Source: Bugula neritina (taxonomy: Eukaryota > Bryozoa > Gymnolaemata > Cheilostomatida > Bugulidae). From it: DNA of 64,000 nucleotides. The notes beneath the pieces are model-generated. The model was not told where the DNA came from. It did no database searches and saw only the letters and a list, made by a program, of their open reading frames with translations. A program made the position numbers and the translations under genes. Shown one piece after another: positions 48,293 to 57,889 of the stretch; position 1 is the first letter of the stretch, and each line of letters opens with the position of its first letter. The stretch lies in contig OZ037766.1 in the NCBI GenBank assembly GCA_964035545.1, positions 13,753,222 to 13,817,221 of the forward strand, in the 5' to 3' direction.

Positions 48293-50551
48293 TTACTGTT
48301 TACTGGCACGTCTACTCTCGACTGCATCAACATAGGAAAAGATCGGACAGCGTGGTTGTGAAACGTGACTAGGGCTTTTCACTTCCAGCGGATGAATCTC
48401 GTGTGAGATTCCGCCGAGGCAAAAGTTGAGATTCTCGTGGTGATCACAACTCCCACGGCTCTTTGCCTGTTTTCCCATGCGAGGCCTCTCTAGACTTTTG
48501 TTACTGCCGCTTATACCGCGGTCACGTACACAGTCTCTGAGACACGCTGGAAGTTGCCTAGTGTGTGGTCCTGGTCCTATGTTGGTATCTCCTTGCGGAG
48601 CCCCTCCCACGGGGGGTTTTTGCACTTCCGGACCTGTTTCTGGTTCCGGAAGTGGTGATGATGGCAGGCTTGACGTTGGGGGCGGTGAGCGCACTTTCAA
48701 GGACGGAAGTGGCCTTTCTCGCCTCGCCAAGTCTTCCTGACGTGTCATGGAGGTGTTTCCGGCCAGGTTGACAGTCTCCGCCTGCCGAGACCTTCTCGCA
48801 CAATGCGTCTGCCGCCCCGCTTCACCAGGGAGACGGCTATGCTTGTTGGTCTGGCAGACTTTGCACCGTCTCACTCTGCGTCGGATATCCCGTTCCATGT
48901 TAGGCCAGTACCACCGGAGTTGTAGCTTGGTGACCACCCCTTGGACTCCTCCGTGAGTCTCCTCGTGGGTGTCTTGTATCAGCTTCCGGCGGATGGCAAC
49001 TGGGCAGACAACCCTCTTCCTGGCTGGCTGTCTGCTGTTGGCGGCCAAGGTCATGGTTAGCAGACCATCTGGCCCGACCCGCAGAGAGCTCCAACGTTGA
49101 CAGTACAGCCGTAACTCGGCGCATCCCTGTCGCCGTTGTGTACTACTGGGTCGTCGCCCCTCCTGTTTCGCTCGGTACACGTCGGCTACCACCCCAGGAA
49201 GGCATTCCTGGAGCTTCGGCAGCTCCCTAACGTTACCAGCCCATACAGGTTTGGCGCGGAGGCTCTGGGCAGCCTCCGGGGGCGTGTCAGCCCTCTGTTG
49301 GAGTAGCTGAGCAGGGGCGGTCCTCGCCGCCCGTGGTACCTCACGGCAGCCTGCTTTATTTAGGCGGGCTCCGTGGTCTGTGTGGCTGAACGCCTCACTG
49401 TACCCATGTGGCAACCTAGCCATAGCCTGGCGCTTCCCGTTGCCTGTGCAGCCACGCGTCCCTGGAGGAGGGGAGGCGTGGGTTGGGACGGTCCTCCGCC
49501 CTCGAGACGAGCTCTGCTGAGGACCTTCCGTCGTAGCTCCCGACGACGGCCCAATGGCTTCCTCCTGGACAGGATGGAAGCGACCCAGCATGGATCTGGG
49601 TGGTAGGTCTACTGTCTCTGAGAAGGGGTTGACACACTGCACTGAGATCTCTCCTTGTCCCGTAAGCCGGCTAAAGCTATGGGCAAGTTGGACTCTCGAG
49701 TGCGTACTTTCGACAACTCCCAACTTAGAGGTTTGGCCACCGTCTACCTTGCAGCGGACGGTAGCCCGGGAGTGGCCTGGTATAGTACAGCTCCGTACTA
49801 CCTGCACTGCTCCCGCTAGAGGACGACCAAACTTATCGACACAAGCGAGCTCCTTGTCGCCCATGATCATCGCAGATTTACTGAAATCGATGCGACAACC
49901 GTGTCGTTGTAAGAATGGCATCCCGAGGATAGCATCCTCGTTGAGCTGCCCGACGATAAACGTCTCTTGGATGGCCTGGTTACGGACGTAACCAGTTAGC
50001 TCAATAATGCCGTAGAAGGGAATGCAGGACCCGTCTGCCAGGGTGCCATGATCCCCCTCATACGGTGCCAACCTGTCCTTGACCTTAGCGCTGAGGGTGT
50101 CAAAGAACTGACGGCTAAGGAGGTTGGTGGTGCAGCCTGAGTCCAGGAGGAAGTTGGCAGGCTTGCCGGCTAGCTTTCCTGGTAGGAAGTAGCTACTTCC
50201 GTGTGGCTGCAATTGTGTGTGCCGTGGTTGCACCTCCCTCGCTGTGGGTCGAGGGGTCCACGGTTGGCGGCGACTATTGACCAGCTGCCGAGGTTGGGGC
50301 GGTACGCCTTGCGGCGCCTGTACCGTTTCCCTCGCAGGCTCTGTGGTCAACCGTCTGCCGGCTCCGTGTTGGTGCCGGAGTGGCGTAGAGGACCCAGGTG
50401 GCGAGTGGCTGGAGCCTACTCGCCGCGGGGGTCGCCACTTCACAGCATCTCCGCGCGGCGCCCAGCGGGGCGACAGACGCGCGGGCCTCCCTGGGTAATT
50501 CACAGACGGCCCGCAGGAGGTGGGAACATCTGCGGGCCGTGGTAGTTTAAC
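48293..50551 (-). CDS. pol: Truncated Pol of element 2 (protease, integrase zinc domain, C-terminal tail)
   Basis: Open frame reached from gag by a -1 shift at 50545-50551; the open frame itself extends to 50602. An aspartic protease with FLLDSGCTTNLLS is intact. The frame then jumps, near plus-strand 49312, from just after the protease to the region before the integrase zinc domain, so RT and RNase H are absent. The HHCC-like zinc domain remains (HEETHGG... and CKVCQ). A second jump near 48745 removes the integrase core and the GPY/F module. The conserved tail SCDHHENLNFC and QPRCPIFSYVDAV is retained. Both deletions keep frame. The product cannot reverse transcribe or integrate by itself. 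Confidence 0.92.
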   Translation of the reverse strand, partial: VKLPRPADVPTSCGPSVNYPGRPARLSPRWAPRGDAVKWRPPRRVGSSHSPPGSSTPLRHQHGAGRRLTTEPARETVQAPQGVPPQPRQLVNSRRQPWTPRPTAREVQPRHTQLQPHGSSYFLPGKLAGKPANFLLDSGCTTNLLSRQFFDTLSAKVKDRLAPYEGDHGTLADGSCIPFYGIIELTGYVRNQAIQETFIVGQLNEDAILGMPFLQRHGCRIDFSKSAMIMGDKELACVDKFGRPLAGAVQVVRSCTIPGHSRATVRCKVDGGQTSKLGVVESTHSRVQLAHSFSRLTGQGEISVQCVNPFSETVDLPPRSMLGRFHPVQEEAIGPSSGATTEGPQQSSSRGRRTVPTHASPPPGTRGCTGNGKRQAMARLPHGYSEAFSHTDHGARLNKAGCREVPRAARTAPAQLLQQRADTPPEAAQSLRAKPVWAGNVRELPKLQECLPGVVADVYRAKQEGRRPSSTQRRQGCAELRLYCQRWSSLRVGPDGLLTMTLAANSRQPARKRVVCPVAIRRKLIQDTHEETHGGVQGVVTKLQLRWYWPNMERDIRRRVRRCKVCQTNKHSRLPGEAGRQTHCARRSRQAETVNLAGNTSMTRQEDLARRERPLPSLKVRSPPPTSSLPSSPLPEPETGPEVQKPPVGGAPQGDTNIGPGPHTRQLPACLRDCVRDRGISGSNKSLERPRMGKQAKSRGSCDHHENLNFCLGGISHEIHPLEVKSPSHVSQPRCPIFSYVDAVESRRASKQ

Positions 50552-51450
50552 CCTTGTGGGAGCTGAGGGCAGTCTTTCTGGAAATGTCCTGGCCTTCCGC
50601 ATTCCCAGCAGAAGTGGTGCCCCATGCCTGGTGATTGTACCTGCGGCCCGCTAGGCTCACGGGCAGTATCTACCTGGCTTGGGGAAGCTAATGTGGTGAC
50701 CAGTTTATCTAGCATGTCAGTCATCTGTGAGATTTTTGACGCTAGTGACATCTGGTTCACATTAGCCACCGCGGAGGGTTCCGCGTCTAATTCGGCGTGA
50801 GCAGTAGAGTGCTCCGTGGTCACCTGGCGGGAGGCCACGCGGTTGCGGTGCATATGAGTCGCCAAGAGGTAGGCTTCTCCCACCGCAAGTGCATCTTCGA
50901 CTGTGGTGACTCCCCTCGCTTGGAGTTGATGGTGGAGCCCCAAGTCGTTGATGGACTGCACGAAGGCATCATAAGTATACCTCTCACGGTGTACCGGAGG
51001 CAGATCGCGGAATGCAATCTGCGCTAGTGGGTACACCGTGGCAGCGTGCTCTTCTAGTGACGTGTGAGGATCACGCCGCATCCTCTGTAGACGGGCCCGC
51101 GCATCTATGGGAGAGATGCCAAAACGGGCCCGCAGGGAAGCAAAGATTCCGTCTATGTCAGGTCCCGCTCCGTACGGCTTAGCTTTGCCCGTCAGCGCCA
51201 TCCTGAGCTTTAGCAACGCCACCCTTGGCGGCCATTTTGCAATCTCCATCACATCCTGGAATTCTTGGATAAACTGCTCCACTGCTTCTTCGCCGGTGAA
51301 GGTGGGTGCCTTCAGCCGGTATCTATTTTCACCATGCTCTCTAAGAATTCTCACTTCTTCATCTAACACCACTGGTTCCACCGGTATATCAACATTATCT
51401 CTCTCACCTTCATTCAGTGGAATGGGTAGCTCCGTGCCGTCTTCTGCCAT
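50500..51450 (-). CDS. gag: Gag of element 2
   Basis: 316 residues from the ATG at 51450; the frame is open a few codons further but without an ATG. It shares the WPPRVALLKLRMALTG core, the AFVQSIND region and the HHQLQARGVTT segment with element 1 Gag. The C terminus has a standard CCHC zinc knuckle, CWECGRPGHFQKDC, for RNA binding. The stop codon lies within the downstream stem of the frameshift signal. A splice donor consensus (AAG/GTGAGA, phase 1) occurs 14 codons after the start. Confidence 0.93.
   Translation of the reverse strand: MAEDGTELPIPLNEGERDNVDIPVEPVVLDEEVRILREHGENRYRLKAPTFTGEEAVEQFIQEFQDVMEIAKWPPRVALLKLRMALTGKAKPYGAGPDIDGIFASLRARFGISPIDARARLQRMRRDPHTSLEEHAATVYPLAQIAFRDLPPVHRERYTYDAFVQSINDLGLHHQLQARGVTTVEDALAVGEAYLLATHMHRNRVASRQVTTEHSTAHAELDAEPSAVANVNQMSLASKISQMTDMLDKLVTTLASPSQVDTAREPSGPQVQSPGMGHHFCWECGRPGHFQKDCPQLPQGLNYHGPQMFPPPAGRL
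50506..50551 (-). promoter_or_regulatory. Programmed -1 ribosomal frameshift signal
   Basis: On the element strand the heptamer G-TTA-AAC (plus 50545-50551) is in the gag zero frame. It is followed by a 4-nt spacer and a perfect 11-bp stem ACGGCCCGCAG/CTGCGGGCCGT (50506-50540) with a 13-nt loop. Shifting -1 enters the pol frame exactly. GUUAAAC is a known slippery heptamer (equine arteritis virus). Confidence 0.88.
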
Positions 51451-51466
51451 GACTGCTATACGCAAG

Positions 51467-51484
51467 ATCCCACCGCTGCCACCA
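51467..51484 (-). promoter_or_regulatory. Primer binding site, tRNA-Leu type (element 2)
   Basis: The plus strand reads ATCCCACCGCTGCCACCA, a leucine tRNA 3' end with CCA. It is separated from the LTR by one base (51485), as in element 1, and differs from that element's site at one position. Confidence 0.82.
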
Positions 51485-51485
51485 C

Positions 51486-51837
51486 TGTAGTAATTTGTGC
51501 AATTACTGAGCGTGAGTTATTTACTTGCGTACAGTTAGCTGGTTATTCTGTTATCAATTACTAGGGTAGCTGTCGAGTAATTATATTTATTATCCACAAT
51601 AAAGCATAAACCAAACATCACATCAAATTATCCTATACAAGAGTCAACTACTAACACATGTTACTACTACAAGCCTCCGCTTACAACAACGTGGTATAAT
51701 GTTAATAACCCGGGAAGTGTCACGTGAATCGGAAGCATATCTTCCGGAGCTGCTAATTGGTTGCTACATAAGAGTCTAAGTATTCCAAGAGTAGGGAGAG
51801 GGCGATTCCTGTATTTGTACTTGCACTACTCACTACA
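51486..51837 (-). repeat. 5' LTR of element 2
   Basis: Partner of 46573-46924 with no difference seen by eye. TCACGTGA lies at 51720-51727. The target duplication CTAT follows at 51838-51841. Confidence 0.97.
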
Positions 51838-51841
51838 CTAT

Positions 51842-54356
51842 TCTACACGAGTCATGCACAGTGTGGAATGTGGAATATCATATCATTCTCCCTGCTAACA
51901 CGCATATTGTTTTAGATTCTTGCTACTACACCATTCTTGATGTTTTGCTTCCTAATAAGCACAATAACCACCAGTCAAAAGAGTTAACCACATTTGACCA
52001 AGTAATGAAAAAGAAGGAATTTCTGCAGAGCTCATACAGCTAACTGATATTTGAAATACCACAACAAAGAATTATTAATTATCTTAATGTTCATGTCAGT
52101 GGGACTCTTAATATCGGAATACAGAGAGCAATGTCTTTTTCAAGAAGTAAATGCAACAAAGTGATGACACAATGTGTTGACACCACGTATTATCATAGTT
52201 ACAAAATGAAGCAGAATTAAAATTCAGTAGAAAAATATGCTAGTTAACAATCACCTGTAATAGCATGGGTATGGGAGCTGTGAACAAAATTATGTTTAAT
52301 GAATCGTAGAATACTTATATCAAAAGACCGAAGAGATATTTGTCAAGCCATTTTATTTTGGTAACAAAGCATCACAGAAGTTTGGATAAAATAAGTCAAC
52401 ATTATATTATAGTCATTATTCTTATTGACTACAGACACTATTCTGCTCATACAGTAATCACAAAACAATGCTAAATAAGATATTTAATAACTAGCCAATA
52501 ATTTGTTATTACTAAAATAATATAATGCTGGAAATCAATATGGCTGCAATGTAAACAAAGTCAATTGGCTCTTATTAAATTATATTTCATTGGCAAGAAG
52601 ATACAATTGTGAATGACAGCACTTGTAAAGAGCAGTACTGCTCAATAATTATTTCTACTCTCTTGGAATGTATTTATTTAATTATGTAGCCTATATAATC
52701 TTGACAATGTCATATTATAATTTTCATAAAGTGTACAAGTTTATTGTGTGCACAGAATGAAATTTCATCAAAATTTGTAAAATGGTACAGGGAGAGCAAT
52801 TAGTATAATGAATATATAGGATTTTATATATTGCTGTTTTTATTTTTCACTTTCAACAATGGTGACCTAAATAAATATAAGAAAAAGCTGCTATAATAGT
52901 GTAGTTGTGGCACCTTTTTATCTAGATTTTATACTCTATGAATGATAGAGTTTTGTTGTATTAACTTTATTATAGGAGGTGATGCAATGTATTATAATAT
53001 ATTTATATTAACATGCCTGTGTCTATAACTTGATATGCGATATCATCTATTATGCTTATAAGTTATATCTAATATGATCTAGTATTTAAAACAAAACAAA
53101 AAAAAAACAAAAATGTACTTGAACAAATCATTGGTTTTTATCCAATAGCTGTAAAACAAAATATCAGTTAAAACAAATAGTGTTAATATGACTGACTCAT
53201 ATTAAGTTGGTAGAAAGTTACCCAAAAGTTGATAACTTTTCATGAACTACCTTGCCTTTTTCAGCATTATATACAATTAATGCAATTATACTCAGTTATA
53301 TATGACGTCAAAATTGACCCAATTTCTCTGCTAAAAAAGTTATCAATTTAAAATTACAGAGTTTATAGAAATAATGAGCATTTTACATAAAATATTATAT
53401 ATTGCTTATTTCTCTGAAATACTTTGGTTTTCTGTAGTCTCTCTCGTCCTATTTATTGACATGGACAATGTGGAATGTTGCTAATCATTGAAAAGCCTTT
53501 ACCCAATGCTTTCTAGCTCCCAAAAAAAGTTGCTGGTTAGCAGCTGCACTCTGTGATTTAGCTGTAAAGGGCATCTCTTGAATAAAACCCAAAAATGTGG
53601 ATAGTACAGTAGTCAAATGCATGTATGTATCAAGCATTTTGATCCTTACTCATTGCCACTTAATTAAGTTCTCTCTTTTTTCACAGTAATGCAGTGAGTT
53701 TTACACTGTAGGTTCCTTTTCTTGTATCTTCAAGTTCAAATAGCCATTTTACATGTAAATGAATTGCAAAAACACTACAAGTAGTGCCTGCTTAAAAACT
53801 TGCTAGCTGTCAAGCTTTATAATGAGTATAACGTCATAACTAGATGGCATTGGACTAGGACACGGAGTGATGGCTAAGGGTTAAAGGGCATAATATATTC
53901 GGCTGGATGATGAGTTGTTCTATAAGCAGCTCCAAGTTTGAAATGAATAAGTGCAGTAGTCGAAAGTTTTCAAATTTAAAATCAAACCCTTCCTCCCCCA
54001 ACTTCAAACTTGAGAACTTTAAGCTACTGCACTCCTTCACCACTAACTCGGAGCTGCTTATAGAACTATTTTATTATATAAACTTATTTTGACAAACTCG
54101 CTGTTTGCTTGCACTAAGACTTAGCGTGTTGGCATTTATTAAAGGCGTCTGGTGTTTTCTTCAGAGTAAATTCCCGTAATATTATTTTTAGTTACACGCA
54201 GATTTTGCGAAGTTATAAAATCTATCTTGTCGCCCAGAAAACCATCGATGCTTTGTCGATAGTATAAATAATTCTTAACCGACAGGTGTGTGCGAGAGAC
54301 GGCACAAGCACTGCTCCCAGCGCATCAGACTCAATTGTCATGTGCATGTCACTGTG
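51842..54356. other. Region between element 2 and MCRIP2, no gene supported
   Basis: AT-rich sequence. A short open frame at 51861-52043 just beyond the element has no splice or homology support. The only clear structure is the long hairpin at 53917-54066. The MCRIP2 promoter and 5' UTR must lie in the last few hundred bases. Confidence 0.5.
53917..54066. repeat. 150-bp imperfect inverted repeat (hairpin)
   Basis: GTTCTATAAGCAGCTC at the left end pairs perfectly (16 bp) with the right end. Pairing continues with mismatches over about 65 bp to a short C-rich loop. It could be a foldback mobile-element remnant or a hairpin RNA. No target duplication was recognised. Confidence 0.75.
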
Positions 54357-57300
54357 ATGTTTTCTCATGCAACACCTCACGCTAAAAGTTCCAAGAAGAA
54401 TACGTTTGTACGCAGGAGTAAGTTGTTTAGTATTTGTCATTTACTATTGTATTAAACACTTTTGTTGTCATTATTTTGCACTTGCAGTGTTTTATAGAAG
54501 GATAATCATTGTGAAATTGACTGCTCTTAGTCCTTGTCGGCTACGTCTAGTTCTACGGCATCACCATCATGATCAAATAATCAATATCACTATGACTATC
54601 ACTCAGTATCAGATTTAGTATAATATTATCAAAACATTAACTAAAAGTATAAGCATATAAGTCTATTAGTATTAGTATTACTATTAATATTAGTATTACT
54701 ATTGCTTATACTTATAATTAATATTATTACTAATTACCTATTCAATTGTTTATAGTCATAATTATTACTTCAACTTGTTAGTTGTTAGACTTGGCATTAC
54801 ATTTACTGATTTAGTGATTTACTATTAATGATATTGAGTTTGATACTAGTATCAAATTCAATGACTGTGACACTCACACTGACTATCACTATCAGTATCA
54901 TGCTGTCACTGATACTATCAATGATAGTCATAGTGATTGTTATACAAAATGTTTACTTATACTTATAGTTATAGTCTTATAGTTATAGTCTTATACTTCT
55001 AGTTATACTAATAGTCTAATACTAGTAGTAATATCTACAGTATAACTCTGACTTATACTTAGAGTCGTGGACATGATGTTGTTCAAAATCATATTGATAA
55101 CAAAATTTATGATCATCCATTCAACTTAAAGTGATTTATTGATGTTTATGATTATCATTATGCTTATAGACTATTGCTAGACACTAGTTATACAGTATTA
55201 CTATTGCTAGTACGGGAGGGACAGAAAGAAAGAGTTAACTTTAATCTAAGTGGATAGGCGTTTTCCCACCTAAATTCATTAACCTTGCTGCAGTGTATCT
55301 AAATAATATATATGTTGCTGGCTTTGCAAATAGCCCAAGCACTCCAAATTACCGTTCGCCTCATATATGTTAATTTCTAGACAATATTTGCCATTTTTAG
55401 TTGTGCAGATTTTTTCATTACAATAGATGATATTGGAAGAATCTTAGTGAACTAATTAATTTCTATAATTGCTTAGTTTACTAATTTTAGTTGAACCTCA
55501 CAGATTTATAACTTGCTTATCTCCTGCTCTTTATGCTAGTTATTAAAAGTTTTGAATTTGGGAAACCTGATTTAAATTTTCAAAGTCAGACTACTTATTA
55601 CAAATATTACCTCAACTCCTACAGATTAAAATTGTGAGTTTCACTCATTCAGCAGCATCATATTTCTACCATAAATATTTCAATACTTAGCACTTAATTT
55701 TTGAAAACTGTTCTAGTCACTATGAACCATCTTATCCCACTAATGTATAGAAGTACCTTATCTTAATAACAGTACTGTGAAGTCTTAGCCCGTTTTATTG
55801 CAGCAATACCATGTGATGGCAACATTGTACAGCATAAGTCTGAAATAGTTAGAAAAGATAGAAATGGCAATTATCCACCCAATTTTGTGTAAGTATACAA
55901 GTATGATTTTAAAAGACATAATTTAATATGGTAACCGTTAGAAATGCTGGTACTGCTACCTTTAATTCAATGTGAGAAAATGTTTGGGAACTTGTAAAAA
56001 TTTTGAATTAGCTTAAAATTCAATCTTAGACATTTTTGTTGAAAAAGCCAGCTTTTCTTTATTTAGTTCGAGTTTGAAGTAAATTCCACAACAGATAATT
56101 ATAGAAATATTACAAGTATCTGAAGTATTATAGCTTACATAATAGTGAAATTTGATAACCACTGGGGTCTTATAAACTCAGCTTTTTCAGGCAGTTGCAC
56201 TGCTTTTTGTTTGTGTATAGCAGTAGCTTTGAATGATTTGGCAACTGGTCATTACATTACTAACCCTGCTGGTTCCAAGTTGAACTTAGTTTTATATTAT
56301 ATTCCATGCGTGAGTTATGTTTTCTTTTTACTGCAGGAAGCAACCAGTTTTTGTAAGGCGGGCCTCTCAGCAAAGAAACTCTGAACCTTATACAGCTAAC
56401 CATGTTCAACTTGTGGATTACCTGTGGCGAAGTAAGTAAATTTGCTAGGAATTTTAGTCCAAGTTAATAATTTCCTACAAATTTCTGGGGTATATTTGAT
56501 TTTTTTACAATTTCATTAACAGTTAAACTGTGTTTACTTTTTGTGATATTGTTGTTTGCAGCTTGGCAAAATGCCTCAAGAGGTTTTGATAAGCAAGCTC
56601 AGAACTCAGCACTTTCAGGTATGCGTTATATATTATGGTAGCGGATATAAATAATAACTATTATGTACAATGGTAGTGCTTTATAGAGGTTGTGTCCATT
56701 ACTGAACGCTTGTGAATTGTAAGCAGTTATTTGTCATATGTATGAAGGACAACAGACAACTAAAAAATGTTTTTTTTGATGCTCTTATTAATACATTTTG
56801 TTTTGTAAGTTATGCAGACCTGAGTCCATTAATTTTGATTAAATTTTCAGCTCATAGTTCTATTTGATTTTTAGGGTTAGAAGTTACTAAATCTTTAGAA
56901 AAAGATATTAACCCGGTATTAAAAGGTAAGCATACTTTTGTTTTTGCTACAGTACATTTTTGTACAGTTTTCAAATCTTAGTTCTCATCTAAAATAATAT
57001 GCTGCTATATAGAAGGCTATTGCCAAAGGTCTTTGGGTTTAATATTTTATCTAAAATTGGAGTTGCTACAAATTGTCTATCAATTAATCACAATACAAAA
57101 ACATTGTTACTTATCAACTTGTGTAAATCAACCCCTTGATATTTACATATCTTTTCTTGAATTCTAGTTTTTTTTCTTAAACAAGCTTCAAATCAAGCAT
57201 GTGTATTATTTTGTTGGAAAATCTTTCACCCTTTAATCGGCATTGCTAAATTAGTTTCACATAGCCAACCTTTAATGTTGCCACGTGTTGAATCTCATCA

Positions 57301-57447
57301 AAGTTACCAAAGGTGGAATACTAATTTCATTTCAATACAGAGGACCTATTACTTTTGAACACTGTATTTTTAGATTTCAAACCATTTGATCTGGAACAGT
57401 GGCTAGAAGACCAACTATATCATAAATATACAGACACAAGTTCCTAG
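54357..57447 (+). CDS. MCRIP2: MAPK-regulated corepressor-interacting protein 2 (MCRIP2/FAM195A)
   Basis: Small, mostly disordered protein of the MCRIP/FAM195 family. Vertebrate members bind the CtBP corepressor (MCRIP1) and the DDX6 mRNP machinery. Exons are 54357-54417, 55804-55888, 56337-56431, 56562-56618, 56875-56925 and 57374-57447; phases agree, total 423 nt, 140 residues. The family signature is present: a YTANHVQLVDYLWRTWQ helix matching the vertebrate HEENVRF...AW segment, then NPVLKDFKPFDLEQWLEDQL matching the NP-x-L-x-F-x-P-x-DL-x-x-W motif near the C terminus. The Trp after DLEQ and the C-terminal extension fit MCRIP2 better than MCRIP1. The start is the first ATG in frame; a short upstream ATG frame closes before it. 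The gene is convergent with HGS, 442 bp between stop codons. Confidence 0.85.
54590..55060. repeat. Degenerate short-motif repeat (ATTAGT/TATAGT type)
   Basis: First intron of MCRIP2. Blocks of TATTAGTATTACTATTA-like, CACTATCAGTATCA-like and TATAGTCTTATAGTTATA-like words, matching the texture at 15.0 kb and 23.2 kb. Confidence 0.65.
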
Positions 57448-57889
57448 CACACATTGCATGGCTGTGTACTTACATCCATCCCTGCCTTGTAAAGTAGTTA
57501 AGAACACCTAGTGGTATATGCTTTATGTATGTACATTTTCAATTGTGCCAACAATGAGTGTGAAGTTGTTTAGTGATTTCTTTTTAACTTATTACTCTTG
57601 TATTATCGATGTACAATATTTCTGGACATAGCTTTACATATTTCAATTTTGAAATTATATCTTAGATTGTGCAAAAAACTGAGTCCAAGTTTATACTTTT
57701 CATGGCAAAAATTGATCTTATGTTGTATTGTGTTGGTATTTAATAATAGTTTTTGCAAAATCCATAAAGCCGTTATGCAGTTTATTATAAATATTGTTAT
57801 AAATAGTATTATTCAACTAGCATGCCCTTAAAAGCATAGAGTACTGTTTTCTGGTTTGCTATACTACCAAAAAAAGTCTCCAGTCAGTA
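57448..57889. other. Convergent 3' intergenic space, MCRIP2/HGS
   Basis: 442 bp between the two stop codons that must serve both 3' UTRs. On the minus strand an AATAAA lies near 57781-57786, about 105 bp past the HGS stop, and is a plausible HGS polyadenylation signal. No other gene is seen. Confidence 0.6.

Larger units (their letters stand above)
46573..51837 (-). mobile_element. Ty3/Gypsy LTR retrotransposon, element 2 (internally deleted)
   Basis: 5265-bp element in minus orientation. It has 352-bp LTRs that read as identical, TGTAGT...ACTACA ends and a 4-bp target duplication CTAT (46569-46572 and 51838-51841). The order on the element strand is LTR, tRNA-Leu primer site, gag, -1 frameshift signal, truncated pol, zinc-finger ORF3, polypurine tract, LTR. 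It is homologous to element 1 along its coding length but belongs to a different subfamily (different LTR length and sequence). Reverse transcriptase, RNase H and the integrase core are missing. LTR identity shows it was copied recently, so these enzymes must have come from another element. Confidence 0.97.

Noticed and set aside
48477-51490. Plus-strand and alternate-frame open frames across element 2
   Set aside because: Shadows of gag and pol; composition follows the antisense of the real ORFs.
53855-54092. Opposite-strand open frames with similar proteins
   Set aside because: Direct consequence of the inverted repeat at 53917-54066, not two genes.
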